From Bacteroidales bacterium (GTDB lineage: Bacteria; Bacteroidota; Bacteroidia; Bacteroidales; UBA932), in assembly GCA_017428945.1 (NCBI GenBank), contig JAFRPW010000023.1, positions 1 through 62,123 on the forward strand: a stretch of 62,123 nt of DNA, written 5' to 3'. The stretch's first letter is position 1. Each line of letters starts with the position of its first letter. Both the position numbers and the translations under genes were made by a program. Positions 1-7,392 of this stretch are shown here, one piece after another. Under the pieces are notes generated by a model that was given only the letters and a program-made list of their open reading frames with translations, searched no databases and was not told the DNA's origin.

Positions 1-265
<265 letters not shown>

Positions 266-294
266 AAGGAAAGAAAAATACGCCGAATTGAATG

Positions 295-319
295 ATTCCC
301 GATCGAGGTCGGGAATGAC
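295..319. repeat. Palindromic GGAATGAC-type repeat in the 23S-5S spacer
   Basis: An ATTCCCGA...TCGGGAAT inverted repeat followed by GAC lies between the 23S and 5S genes. The same arrangement recurs near 6686, 17609, 18604, 52076 and 53822. It resembles the palindromic repeats scattered through many bacterial genomes. Confidence 0.7.
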
Positions 320-363
320 GAGGTCTTTTGCTGGACCAGTAGTCTGTTCTCTCAAGTCATATA

Positions 364-475
<112 letters not shown>

Positions 476-480
476 TTTCG

Positions 481-520
481 GAACGCCCCAGTCAGAAATG
501 ACCGGGGCGTTCTTTTTTTT
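481..520 (+). terminator. Rho-independent terminator of the rRNA operon
   Basis: A perfect 9-bp stem, GAACGCCCC (481-489) with GGGGCGTTC (504-512), closes a 14-nt loop and is followed by eight T residues. It sits 6 nt after the 5S gene. Confidence 0.95.
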
Positions 521-522
521 GC

Positions 523-530
523 TATATTTG
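523..530 (+). promoter_or_regulatory. Bacteroidetes -7 box (TATATTTG)
   Basis: TATATTTG matches the TAnnTTTG -7 consensus and ends 5 nt before an ATG at 536. This gives a leaderless or nearly leaderless transcript, as seen at several other genes in this window. Confidence 0.6.
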
Positions 531-535
531 CAAGT

Positions 536-720
536 ATGAGACGATTACTTGCAATATCACTGCTTCTTATCCCTGTCGTCCCTGGTGTCGGTGCACGCAG
601 ATGACGTCCGGCTCCCGGCTCTTCGTCCCGCTGAATCCTGCACCGATGACCGTCTCCGTCCAGAAAGGTGCCAGAGAGAACCGTCTATACAAGTCCGTCG
701 CCGTCCTGGCAAAGGATTGA
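536..720 (+). pseudogene. Possible frameshifted small secreted protein gene
   Basis: An ATG 5 nt after a good -7 box starts a typical signal peptide (MRRLLAISLLLIPVV...), but this frame stops after 22 codons at 602-604. A second frame continues from ATG 601 to TGA 718-720 and reads like protein (TSGSRLFVPLNPAP, then VQKGARENRLYKSVAVLAKD). A single indel near 570-600 would join a signal peptide to this tail. It could instead be a genuine 22-residue peptide, a sequencing error in an intact short gene, or chance. A hairpin repeat follows at 741-768. No family is recognised. Confidence 0.3.
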
Positions 721-740
721 GTTTCCGTTTTTGCTCCGTC

Positions 741-768
741 GTCCCTGAAAATGGCGTTTTTCAGGGAC
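741..768. repeat. 28-nt hairpin, single copy of the intergenic hairpin family
   Basis: The two 11-nt arms GTCCCTGAAAA and TTTTCAGGGAC pair perfectly around the 6-nt loop TGGCGT. The loop and the 28-nt length match the units at 2327, 2378 and 3781-3990, although the arm sequence differs. It lies between the small ORF and the 3' end of the minus-strand glycosyltransferase gene. Confidence 0.75.
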
Positions 769-790
769 GGCAGCGTAAAGAAGGATGGAA

Positions 791-1735
791 TCAGATTCTG
801 TCGCTGACCTGGTAGTTGTTCCGGCCGGGGGCGGAACGGGATACCATCTCGCCAATGAAGCCGGCGAGGAATAGCATTACGCCAAGTACCAGGGCCACAA
901 GGGCAAGGTAGAAGAGCGGCTGGTCCGTGACGGCGCGGTACTTGAGGCCCTGGCCCTGGAGCACCAGTTTCTCCACAATTATCCAGACGGCCATAACAAA
1001 GCCCACCAGGAACATAAGGATGCCGCTGGTGCCAAAAAAGTGCATTGGCTTGCCGCCGAAACGGGACAGGAACCATAGGCTCATAAGGTCCAGGAAGCCG
1101 TTCACGAAGCGGTCCATGCCAAACTTAGACTTACCGAACTTGCGCTTCTGGTGCACTACCGGCTTCTCCCCTATCCTGTTGAAGCCGGCGTTCTTTGCAA
1201 GGTATGGAATGTAGCGGTGCATCTCTCCGTATACCTCTATATTCTTTACCACATCGCGGCGATATGCCTTGAGGCCGCAGTTCATGTCGTGAAGTTTTAT
1301 GCCGGTGACGCGACGGGCTGTGGCGTTATAGAGCTTTGATGGAAGGTTCTTGGTGACGGGGTTGTCCTTGCGGTGCTGCTTCCAGCCGGACACAAGGTCA
1401 TAACCTTCTTCGCGTATCATGCGTACCATTTCCGGGATCTCTTCCGGGGAGTCCTGGAGGTCTGCATCCATGGTTACCACGATGTCTCCTTCGGCGGCGG
1501 CGAAGCCCTCAAACAGGGCGGCCGATTTGCCGTAGTTGCGGCGGAAGCGGATGCCGCGGATATGGTTTCCGTCTTTTGCCAGTTTGGAGATGAAGTCCCA
1601 GGATCCGTCCGTGGAGCCATCATCAATGAAGATGATCTCGTAGGAGAAGTCCTCGAGCGCACGGTCTATCCAGGCGGTAAGTTCCGGCAGGGATTCGCGC
1701 TCGTTAAGAAGGGGTATTACGATAGAGATATCCAT
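791..1735 (-). CDS. Family 2 glycosyltransferase, membrane-anchored (dolichyl-phosphate-mannose synthase-like)
   Basis: A 314-residue inverting GT2 enzyme. The N-terminal GT-A domain starts MDISIVIPLLNE and carries DDGSTDGS (residues 38-45) and the metal/nucleotide motif DADLQ (90-94). The MNCGLKAYRR and QKRKFGKSKFG segments are typical of the DPM1/GtrB/ArnC branch, which moves a sugar from a nucleotide donor to a polyprenyl phosphate on the cytoplasmic face of the inner membrane. Two C-terminal hydrophobic segments (about 230-255 and 268-292) would anchor it. The start lies 3 nt after the stop of the DUF4199 gene, so the two form an operon, a pairing I recall as common in Bacteroidetes. The sugar and acceptor cannot be read from the sequence. 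Confidence 0.88.
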   Translation of the reverse strand: MDISIVIPLLNERESLPELTAWIDRALEDFSYEIIFIDDGSTDGSWDFISKLAKDGNHIRGIRFRRNYGKSAALFEGFAAAEGDIVVTMDADLQDSPEEIPEMVRMIREEGYDLVSGWKQHRKDNPVTKNLPSKLYNATARRVTGIKLHDMNCGLKAYRRDVVKNIEVYGEMHRYIPYLAKNAGFNRIGEKPVVHQKRKFGKSKFGMDRFVNGFLDLMSLWFLSRFGGKPMHFFGTSGILMFLVGFVMAVWIIVEKLVLQGQGLKYRAVTDQPLFYLALVALVLGVMLFLAGFIGEMVSRSAPGRNNYQVSDRI

Positions 1736-1738
1736 AAT

Positions 1739-2305
1739 CTATTGTTCGTCGGGAGCATTGGGGTCGTCGTCCGGAGTGCCGTCAAAAAGCCTCTGGATAA
1801 AGACGTATCTGGACATGATGGCGCTGAGGACGGTCCCGTACAGGAAGCAGTACAGCCACTCGAATATGAAGGTTCCCAGCGGCAGTTTGTCCACCACCCG
1901 GCCCATGGAATCTATCTCAGAGGACGATAACTGCAGCTGCTGGGACAGCTGGCCAATCATGGTGTCCATGGCGTCCGCCGGCATCTTCATGATGATGAGG
2001 GCGTGGGCCGATGCCACCAGAAGACCGCTCAGCAGTGCAGCCCTGCGGCCGAACCTGTACGAATCCTGGATGGTTACACCGTAATAGTTGTCCTTGAGGC
2101 GAATCATCCGCTTTCTCATAAGGACGATGCACCCGGCAAACTCTGCAATCCACAGCACAACGCCTGTTGCCTGGATAAGGAACAGCTTTCCGGTTCCGGC
2201 AACAAACTGCTTTCCCATGAGGCAGGCAATTGATACGGCAGCAAAGAACAGTCCAGTTACCGCGGCCTCGTTCCACAGTGCGTTATTGTCCAGGTTTTTC
2301 TTCAT
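1739..2305 (-). CDS. DUF4199-type integral membrane protein
   Basis: A 188-residue protein starting at ATG 2305 (MKKNLDNNALWNEA). A TTG three codons upstream is less likely because it overlaps the -7 box at 2313-2320. It has about four hydrophobic segments (about residues 15-35, 45-62, 85-105 and 145-170). The motif YRFGRRAALLSG and the overall layout match the DUF4199 family, whose function is unknown. The C-terminus is acidic. It is the first gene of a two-gene unit with the GT2 enzyme, so a role in envelope glycan or lipid-linked sugar metabolism is plausible but inferred only from position. Confidence 0.8.
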   Translation of the reverse strand: MKKNLDNNALWNEAAVTGLFFAAVSIACLMGKQFVAGTGKLFLIQATGVVLWIAEFAGCIVLMRKRMIRLKDNYYGVTIQDSYRFGRRAALLSGLLVASAHALIIMKMPADAMDTMIGQLSQQLQLSSSEIDSMGRVVDKLPLGTFIFEWLYCFLYGTVLSAIMSRYVFIQRLFDGTPDDDPNAPDEQ

Positions 2306-2312
2306 AATACGC

Positions 2313-2320
2313 AAATATAG
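2313..2320 (-). promoter_or_regulatory. -7 box TATATTTG for the DUF4199-GT2 operon
   Basis: Reads TATATTTG on the minus strand and ends 7 nt before the ATG at 2305, predicting almost no 5' leader. Confidence 0.6.
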
Positions 2321-2326
2321 TCATTT

Positions 2327-2407
2327 GTCCGGAAAAAACGCCATTTTCCCGGACGGTGATGCCAAAAACGGGTCTCCGTCCGGAAAAAACGCCATTTTCC
2401 CGGACGG
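2327..2407. repeat. Two tandem 28-nt hairpins, 51-bp period
   Basis: Two identical 28-nt hairpins at 2327-2354 and 2378-2405 have left arm GTCCGGAAAAA, loop ACGCCA and right arm TTTTCCCGGAC (10 of 11 pairs). They are separated by a 23-nt linker containing GCCAAAAACGGG. The loop is the reverse complement of the TGGCGT loop at 741. The array lies between the divergent DUF4199 and serpin genes. Confidence 0.8.
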
Positions 2408-2463
2408 CGGGGGGCAGGGCGGTGCAAGATAGGGAGATAATTTGATTTATCATTCAGAATGAA

Positions 2464-2471
2464 TACATTTG
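2464..2471 (+). promoter_or_regulatory. -7 box TACATTTG of the serpin gene
   Basis: TACATTTG ends 4 nt before the ATG at 2476, so the transcript is probably leaderless. Confidence 0.6.
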
Positions 2472-2475
2472 CAGT

Positions 2476-3777
2476 ATGAAAAGAAGTATACTTATAGCAG
2501 TGCTGTTTGCAGGATGCGTGGCGGCATGCAATCCGGACAATATAAAGGTAAAAGACCCTATCAAGGTGTCATCGCCCCAGCCAAAGGAGCAGATTACAAA
2601 GGTAAGTCTTACCAGTGAGGAACTCGCCATGGTGGGTTATGGCAATGAACTCACGTTCAAGATGCTTCCTTTGCTCAAGGAAGGAAACAAGAGTTACATT
2701 TTCTCTCCTCTCAGCATACAGTACGCCCTTGGCATGACGGCTAACGGCGCTTCCGGGGAAACGCTTGCCCAGATGCTGGGGGCCATTGGTTTCTGGGGTA
2801 AGAATCAGGAGCTTATATCTTCAGATATCCAGGCAATGAACTCCCTGTGCAACAAGCTTTTGAACGAGCTCCCGGCAGTGGACCTTGACGTGAAACTACA
2901 GCTTGCCGATGCCATCCTGGTCAACGACCTGTACCCCCTTCATCCGGATTTCAAGCAGCTGGTGGAAAGCACCTACTACGCCGCCGTTGAAAACATGTCC
3001 TTTGACGACCCCGCCTACGTTGCGGCACGCATAAACGAGTGGGCTTCCCGCAACACCAACGGCCTCATAAAAAAGATGCTGGAGCCATCGGACATAGACC
3101 CTGCGGCCCTTGCCTTCCTCATGAACGCCCTGTACTTCAAAGCCCCGTGGGTGCCCAGGAATTCGGACCCGCTATTCATGAAGGAATCAACCCGGGACCA
3201 GGAGTTCTATCTTGAAGACGGCAGTGTCAAGGCGGTTCCCACCATGCATACGTACCGGGACTTCAGATATGCAGACCTTGATTCTTTCCGTGTACTTGAG
3301 ATACCTTACGCCAGCGGCAAGTTCGCAATGTACATCCTTCTGCCGGAATCTGTTACTTGCAGTAGCTTTATCGATGTTCTGCCCCGCGTTGACTGGCATG
3401 GAGTCCTCTCCGTGTTGAAAAACCGCTCCGTCAATCTCAGTCTTCCCCGCTTCGAGACTTCCAGCAGCTATCGCCTGAACGATGCCCTTCAGAAACTCGG
3501 CATGACTCAGGCATTTACCAGCGCCGCCCAGTTCGACCGCATGTTTGCCGACCCTGCCGTCCAGGCGTGCATCGACATGGTAATCCAGAAGGCCCGCATC
3601 TCCGTTACGGAGTGGGGCACCGAGGCCGCCGCAGTCACGGTTGTGGGCATGAAGGAGTCCTCCGCATACAATCCCGAGCCCCCCGTGGACTTCATCTGCA
3701 ACCACCCGTTTGCCTATTTGATAGCAGAAAAGACCTCCGGCACAATCCTCTTCGCCGGCGCCTACTGCGGGAACTAG
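2476..3777 (+). CDS. Serpin family protease inhibitor, lipoprotein
   Basis: A 433-residue serpin. The N-terminus is a lipoprotein signal with VAAC as the likely lipobox (Cys18), placing it on the outer surface or in the periplasm. The serpin core begins around residue 50. SPLSIQYALGMTANGASGET (about 75-95) is the conserved helix B region, and the hinge of the reactive-centre loop reads WGTEAAAVTVVG (about 378-390), with small residues as in inhibitory serpins. The end reads FNHPFAYLI-like plus GTILFAGAY, the usual serpin C-terminus. It should trap serine or cysteine proteases by a suicide mechanism. The probable P1 site lies in the GMKESSAYNPEPP segment, and the target is unknown. Length is normal for a bacterial serpin. 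Confidence 0.93.
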   Translation: MKRSILIAVLFAGCVAACNPDNIKVKDPIKVSSPQPKEQITKVSLTSEELAMVGYGNELTFKMLPLLKEGNKSYIFSPLSIQYALGMTANGASGETLAQMLGAIGFWGKNQELISSDIQAMNSLCNKLLNELPAVDLDVKLQLADAILVNDLYPLHPDFKQLVESTYYAAVENMSFDDPAYVAARINEWASRNTNGLIKKMLEPSDIDPAALAFLMNALYFKAPWVPRNSDPLFMKESTRDQEFYLEDGSVKAVPTMHTYRDFRYADLDSFRVLEIPYASGKFAMYILLPESVTCSSFIDVLPRVDWHGVLSVLKNRSVNLSLPRFETSSSYRLNDALQKLGMTQAFTSAAQFDRMFADPAVQACIDMVIQKARISVTEWGTEAAAVTVVGMKESSAYNPEPPVDFICNHPFAYLIAEKTSGTILFAGAYCGN

Positions 3778-3780
3778 CCG

Positions 3781-3990
3781 TCCATCCACGGAAATGGCGT
3801 TTTTGGTGGATAAGTTGGCGTTTTGACCGGTTTGTCCACGGAAATGGCGTTTTTGGTGGATAAGTTGGCGTTTTGACCGGTTTGTCCACGGAAATGGAGT
3901 TTTTGGTGGATAAGTTGGCGTTTTGACCGGTTTGTCCACGGAAATGGCCTTTTTGGTGGATAAGTTGGCGTTTTTGGTGGATGGGTGAAG
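3781..3990. repeat. Four tandem 50-bp hairpin units
   Basis: Four units repeat at exactly 50 bp (GTCCACGGAAATGG at about 3784, 3834, 3884 and 3934). Each has a 28-nt hairpin (left arm GTCCACGGAAA, loop TGGCGT, right arm TTTTGGTGGAT) and a 22-nt linker (AAGTTGGCGTTTTGACCGG then TTT). Units 1 and 2 are near identical. Later units have single changes in the loop. The array lies between the serpin stop and the thrS promoter. The open frames on both strands here arise from the 50-bp period and are not genes. Confidence 0.9.
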
Positions 3991-4011
3991 GGACTTTACG
4001 TGAAAAATTGC

Positions 4012-4019
4012 TATATTTG
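4012..4019 (+). promoter_or_regulatory. -7 box TATATTTG upstream of thrS
   Basis: A clear TATATTTG lies 82 nt before the thrS ATG. This is one of the few promoters here with a long leader (4020-4101), which could carry control elements, though I see no recognisable riboswitch or T-box. Confidence 0.6.
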
Positions 4020-4101
4020 CAAGCTATTCGCACGGGCAGGCAGGTTGCCCACGTGGGGATGGCGAGTGAAAGACATTGTAAGTAATAAACTCAAAGCAAT
4101 T

Positions 4102-6063
4102 ATGATTGACATCAAGTTCCCTGACGGGAGTGTAAGACAGTATGAATCCGGAGTTACCGGATACGAAGTGGCAATGGGCATAAGCCCCAGGTTGGCAGAA
4201 CAGGTTCTGGCCGTGAATATCAAGAGGCCCGATGAGCCGGAGACCTCCAAAGGTACCACAATAGATGTTACGCGCCCCATCACGGAGAATGTAGAGATAC
4301 GTCTTCTCAAGTGGGAGGATGACGAGGCCAAGAAAGTGTTCTGGCACTCATCGTCCCACCTTATGGCAGAGGCGCTGGAGGCACTTTTCCCCGGCGTCAA
4401 GTTCGGAATAGGCCCTGCAATCGAGGCAGGCTTCTACTACGATGTTGACATGAACGGCCGCACCCTTACGGACGCGGACTTCAAGGCCATCGAGGACAAG
4501 ATGCTGGAACTGGCACGCGGCAAGGAAGACTTCTGCCGCATAGAGGTCTCCAAGGCCGATGCCATGAAATACTTCACGGAGAAAGGCGACCAGTACAAGC
4601 AGGAACTCATCTCCGAGCTTGAAGACGGCACCATCACCTATTACACCAACGGTCACTTCACGGACCTCTGCCGCGGCCCTCATCTCAAGAACACCGAGGT
4701 CATCAAGGCCGTGAAGGTGCTCTCCCTTGCCGGCGCATACTGGAGGGGCGATGAAACCCGCCAGCAGCTCACCCGCATTTACGGCATCACCTTCCCCAAG
4801 AAGAGCATGCTGGACGAGTACCTCGTTGTCCTGGAAGAGGCCAAGAAGAGGGATCACCGCAAGATTGGCAAGGAAATGGAACTCTTCACCTTCTCCCAGA
4901 GGGTGGGTTCCGGCCTGCCCTTGTGGCTGCCAAGAGGCGCCGCCCTGCGCAACACCCTCCAGAGCTTCCTTGCAAAGAAGCAGGCGGAGTACGGCTACCT
5001 GCCGGTAGTGACTCCGCACATCGGTGCAAAGGAGCTTTACGTCACTTCAGGCCACTACGCCAAATACGGAAAGGACTCCTTCCAGCCCATCCACACCCCC
5101 CAGGAAGGCGAGGAATACCTCCTCAAACCCATGAACTGCCCCCACCACTGCGAAATCTACCGCAGCGCGCCCCGCAGCTACAGGGACCTTCCTCTCAGGT
5201 TCGCAGAGTTCGGCACCGTGTACCGCTATGAGCAGTCCGGTGAACTCCACGGCCTCACCCGCGTCCGCAGCTTCACCCAGGACGATGCCCACCTTTTCTG
5301 CCGCCAGGACCAGCTCCAGGAAGAGTTCGAGAAGGTTATCGACCTCATCCTCTATGTCTTCAAGACCCTCCACTTTGACAAGTTCACCGCCCAGGTGAGC
5401 CTCCGCGACCCCAAGAACCCCCAGAAGTACATCGGTTCCGATGAAAACTGGAACAAGGCGGAGCAGGGTATCATAGACGCTGCCAAGAAGAAGGGCCTCC
5501 CTTACGTGGTGGAGACCGGCGAGGCCGCTTTCTACGGCCCCAAGCTGGACTTCATGGTGAAGGACGCCATTGGCCGAAGCTGGCAGCTGGGAACAATCCA
5601 GGTAGACTACAACCTCCCGGAACGCTTTGAACTGGAGTACGTTGACTCTGATGGCAGCCGCAAGCGCCCCGTCATGATTCACCGCGCACCCTTCGGTTCC
5701 CTGGAGCGTTTTGTGGCAGTCCTTCTGGAGCACACAGCTGGTCATCTGCCGCTCTGGCTGCACCCGGATCAGGTAAAAGTGCTCCCCGTGAGCGAAAAAT
5801 ATGCAGATTATGCGAAAAAAGTTGTAAATCTGCTAAATAATTCCGAAATTCGCGCCTCCATAGACGACCGTAACGAGACTCTTGGCAAACGAATCAGGGA
5901 GACATCCCTCATGAGAGTTCCGCTGCTTGTCATCGTTGGAGAGAAAGAGCAGGCGGAAGAGTCTGTCTCTGTGCGCCGTGGAGCCGTCGACCAGGGTTCC
6001 ATGAGCGTCCCTGCCTTTGTGGAGTACGTCCGCAAGGCTGTGGAAGAAGAACTGGCCAGATAA
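4102..6063 (+). CDS. thrS: Threonyl-tRNA synthetase
   Basis: A 653-residue class II synthetase that charges tRNA-Thr in the cytoplasm. The start is ATG 4102 ([17 protein letters not shown]), the canonical beginning of the TGS domain. The open frame extends 39 codons further upstream but starts inside the promoter. After the TGS domain come the editing domain ([12 protein letters not shown], about residue 80), the catalytic core with [10 protein letters not shown] (about 343, zinc-binding Cys and His) and [12 protein letters not shown], and a C-terminal anticodon-binding domain (about 555-650). infC, rpmI and rplT follow in the classic order, so this gene heads a translation operon. Confidence 0.97.
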   Translation: MIDIKFPDGSVRQYESGVTGYEVAMGISPRLAEQVLAVNIKRPDEPETSKGTTIDVTRPITENVEIRLLKWEDDEAKKVFWHSSSHLMAEALEALFPGVKFGIGPAIEAGFYYDVDMNGRTLTDADFKAIEDKMLELARGKEDFCRIEVSKADAMKYFTEKGDQYKQELISELEDGTITYYTNGHFTDLCRGPHLKNTEVIKAVKVLSLAGAYWRGDETRQQLTRIYGITFPKKSMLDEYLVVLEEAKKRDHRKIGKEMELFTFSQRVGSGLPLWLPRGAALRNTLQSFLAKKQAEYGYLPVVTPHIGAKELYVTSGHYAKYGKDSFQPIHTPQEGEEYLLKPMNCPHHCEIYRSAPRSYRDLPLRFAEFGTVYRYEQSGELHGLTRVRSFTQDDAHLFCRQDQLQEEFEKVIDLILYVFKTLHFDKFTAQVSLRDPKNPQKYIGSDENWNKAEQGIIDAAKKKGLPYVVETGEAAFYGPKLDFMVKDAIGRSWQLGTIQVDYNLPERFELEYVDSDGSRKRPVMIHRAPFGSLERFVAVLLEHTAGHLPLWLHPDQVKVLPVSEKYADYAKKVVNLLNNSEIRASIDDRNETLGKRIRETSLMRVPLLVIVGEKEQAEESVSVRRGAVDQGSMSVPAFVEYVRKAVEEELAR

Positions 6064-6076
6064 GTTTAACTTTTAA

Positions 6077-6091
6077 AGGAGCAAAGCTATC
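6077..6091 (+). promoter_or_regulatory. Shine-Dalgarno AGGAG and AUC start codon of infC
   Basis: AAAGGAG (6075-6081) is followed 7 nt later by ATC (6089-6091) and then GCA ACG CCT. A strong Shine-Dalgarno is rare in this window. The frame is closed by TAA at 6074-6076, so the start must lie between 6077 and the first ATG at 6137. ATC has the right spacing. Confidence 0.7.
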
Positions 6092-6679
6092 GCAACGCCT
6101 TACAGACCCAAGCCCTCGGGCCCCAAGCGCAAACCCATGCAGCAGATGGGCCCCAACAAGCAGGACGAAAACGAACTGCGCATCAACCGTGAAATCACCG
6201 CCCCCCAGGTGCGCCTGGTAGGCGAGAACATCCCGGAACAGGGCATTTACCCCATAGCCAAGGCCATGGCCATGGCTCAGGAACAGGAACTGGACCTGGT
6301 GGAGATCAGCGCAAAGGCAGACCCGCCCGTTTGCAAGATTCTGGACTACCAGAAGTACCTGTACCAGCAGCGTAAGAGAGCTAAGGAGATGAAGGCAAAC
6401 GCTGCGAAGATAGTTATCAAGGAAATCCGCTTCGGCCCCAACACGGACGAGCACGACTTCCAGTTCAAGCTCAAGCATGCTCAGGAGTTCCTGCAGGAAG
6501 GCTCCAAGGTCAAGGCCTCGATATTCTTCCGCGGACGCTCCATCCAGTTTGCCCAGCAGGGTGAAAAGCAGCTTCTGCGTTTCGCCGTGGAGCTTGAAGA
6601 GTTCGGCCGGCCGGAGAACATGCCGGTCCTGGAAGGCAAGAGGATGACAATGATGATTGCTCCTATAAAGAAGAAATAA
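6089..6679 (+). CDS. infC: Translation initiation factor IF-3, predicted AUC start
   Basis: IF-3 binds the 30S subunit, blocks premature 50S joining and checks start-codon pairing. I place the start at ATC 6089, giving 196 residues beginning (f)M-A-T-P-Y-R-P-K-P. The first ATG (6137) would remove 16 residues and has no Shine-Dalgarno. The N domain runs from ELRINREI to QYLYQQRKR-like residues, and the C domain has KEIRFGPNTDEHDFQFKLKHA and the ending VLEGKRMTMMIAP. IF-3 genes in other bacteria use AUU or similar rare starts for autoregulation, so a rare codon here fits the family. It begins 25 nt after thrS and precedes rpmI. Confidence 0.93.
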   Translation: MATPYRPKPSGPKRKPMQQMGPNKQDENELRINREITAPQVRLVGENIPEQGIYPIAKAMAMAQEQELDLVEISAKADPPVCKILDYQKYLYQQRKRAKEMKANAAKIVIKEIRFGPNTDEHDFQFKLKHAQEFLQEGSKVKASIFFRGRSIQFAQQGEKQLLRFAVELEEFGRPENMPVLEGKRMTMMIAPIKKK

Positions 6680-6685
6680 CCCACA

Positions 6686-6735
6686 CGTCATCCCCAACTT
6701 GTTTGGGGATCCCCGATCAGGTCGGGGGTGACGGT
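6686..6735. repeat. Composite palindromic repeat between infC and rpmI
   Basis: Two adjacent hairpins (ATCCCCAACTTGTTTGGGGAT and CCCCGATCAGGTCGGGG) are enclosed by outer CGTCATC/GGTGACG arms. They belong to the same class as the copies at 295 and 52076. The element lies inside the thrS-infC-rpmI-rplT unit and would be transcribed. Confidence 0.7.
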
Positions 6736-6765
6736 TAAAATATTAATTATTAATTGTTTAAAACA

Positions 6766-6960
6766 ATGGCAAAGCTTAAAACCAACTCCGGTGCCAAAAA
6801 GCGCTTTACGCTTACCGGATCGGGAAAGATCAAGAGGAAGCACGCTTACCACAGCCACATCCTCACCAAGAAGACCAAGAAGCAGAAAAGGAACCTGGAC
6901 CACTTCGCCATCCTCGAGAAGGACGACCTGGGCCGCGTAAAAGAGCTTCTGGTAATGTAA
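6766..6960 (+). CDS. rpmI: 50S ribosomal protein L35
   Basis: A 64-residue basic protein starting [14 protein letters not shown] at ATG 6766. The upstream TTG in frame is not needed. It contains the L35 signature [20 protein letters not shown] and ends [13 protein letters not shown]35 is a component of the large subunit. It lies 86 nt after infC and 75 nt before rplT, the standard infC-rpmI-rplT order, which is often controlled by L20 feedback. Confidence 0.96.
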   Translation: MAKLKTNSGAKKRFTLTGSGKIKRKHAYHSHILTKKTKKQKRNLDHFAILEKDDLGRVKELLVM

Positions 6961-7035
6961 TTATGTTTAACTGGAAAGCAGTCGAAAGCGCATCGTCACG
7001 GACAATGCCACTGCCTCCAAAAAGAGTAAAGATTT

Positions 7036-7380
7036 ATGCCTAGATCAGTTAATTCTGTTGCCTCAAGGGCACGCCGCAAGAAGATCCTCTCCAGGACCCG
7101 CGGTAATTTCCTCTCCCGCAAGAACGTCTGGACGGTTGCAAAGAACACCTATGAGAAAGGTCTCACCTATGCATACCGTGACAGAAAGGCCAAGAAGCGC
7201 GAATTCCGCTCCCTGTGGATACAGCGTATCAACGCCGCCGCCCGCCAGTACGGTCTCACCTACTCCCAGCTTATGGGCCGCCTTGCGAAGCAGAACATCG
7301 GTCTCAACCGTAAAGTTCTCGCAGACCTTGCTATGAACAATCCTCAGGCTTTTGAGGCTATTGTCAACTCTGTAAAATAG
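7036..7380 (+). CDS. rplT: 50S ribosomal protein L20
   Basis: A 114-residue protein of normal length. It starts [16 protein letters not shown], and the middle [21 protein letters not shown] is the L20 signature. It binds 23S rRNA early in 50S assembly and in other bacteria represses its own operon. The start is ATG 7036. lepB follows 12 nt after its stop, so the two are probably cotranscribed. Confidence 0.97.
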   Translation: MPRSVNSVASRARRKKILSRTRGNFLSRKNVWTVAKNTYEKGLTYAYRDRKAKKREFRSLWIQRINAAARQYGLTYSQLMGRLAKQNIGLNRKVLADLAMNNPQAFEAIVNSVK

Positions 7381-7392
7381 TTCTTTGAAATT

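Noticed and set aside
567-1076. A 169-codon minus-strand frame overlapping the GT2 gene
   Set aside because: It overlaps the conserved C-terminus of the glycosyltransferase in another frame, with Arg/Pro-rich composition typical of shadow frames.
3781-3990. CRISPR-like regular spacing (28-nt repeat, 22-nt spacer) at 3781, 15520 and 18344
   Set aside because: The linkers are conserved between units and between loci instead of being unique spacers, arrays have only 2-5 units, and no cas gene is present. They are hairpin repeats.
3187-4033. Open frames on both strands through the 50-bp array with repeated KRHFRGQTGQNANLSTKN-like peptides (also 15385-15771)
   Set aside because: A period of 50 bp with few stops yields repetitive frames on both strands. 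There is no start context, and they overlap the serpin or deoC genes.
4020-4101. T-box or ribosomal protein leader before thrS
   Set aside because: The 82-nt leader lacks T-box hallmark sequences and no convincing alternative hairpins were seen.
6961-7035. A short gene between rpmI and rplT
   Set aside because: The 75-nt gap holds no open frame with a proper start. It is probably the site of an L20-binding leader or plain spacer.
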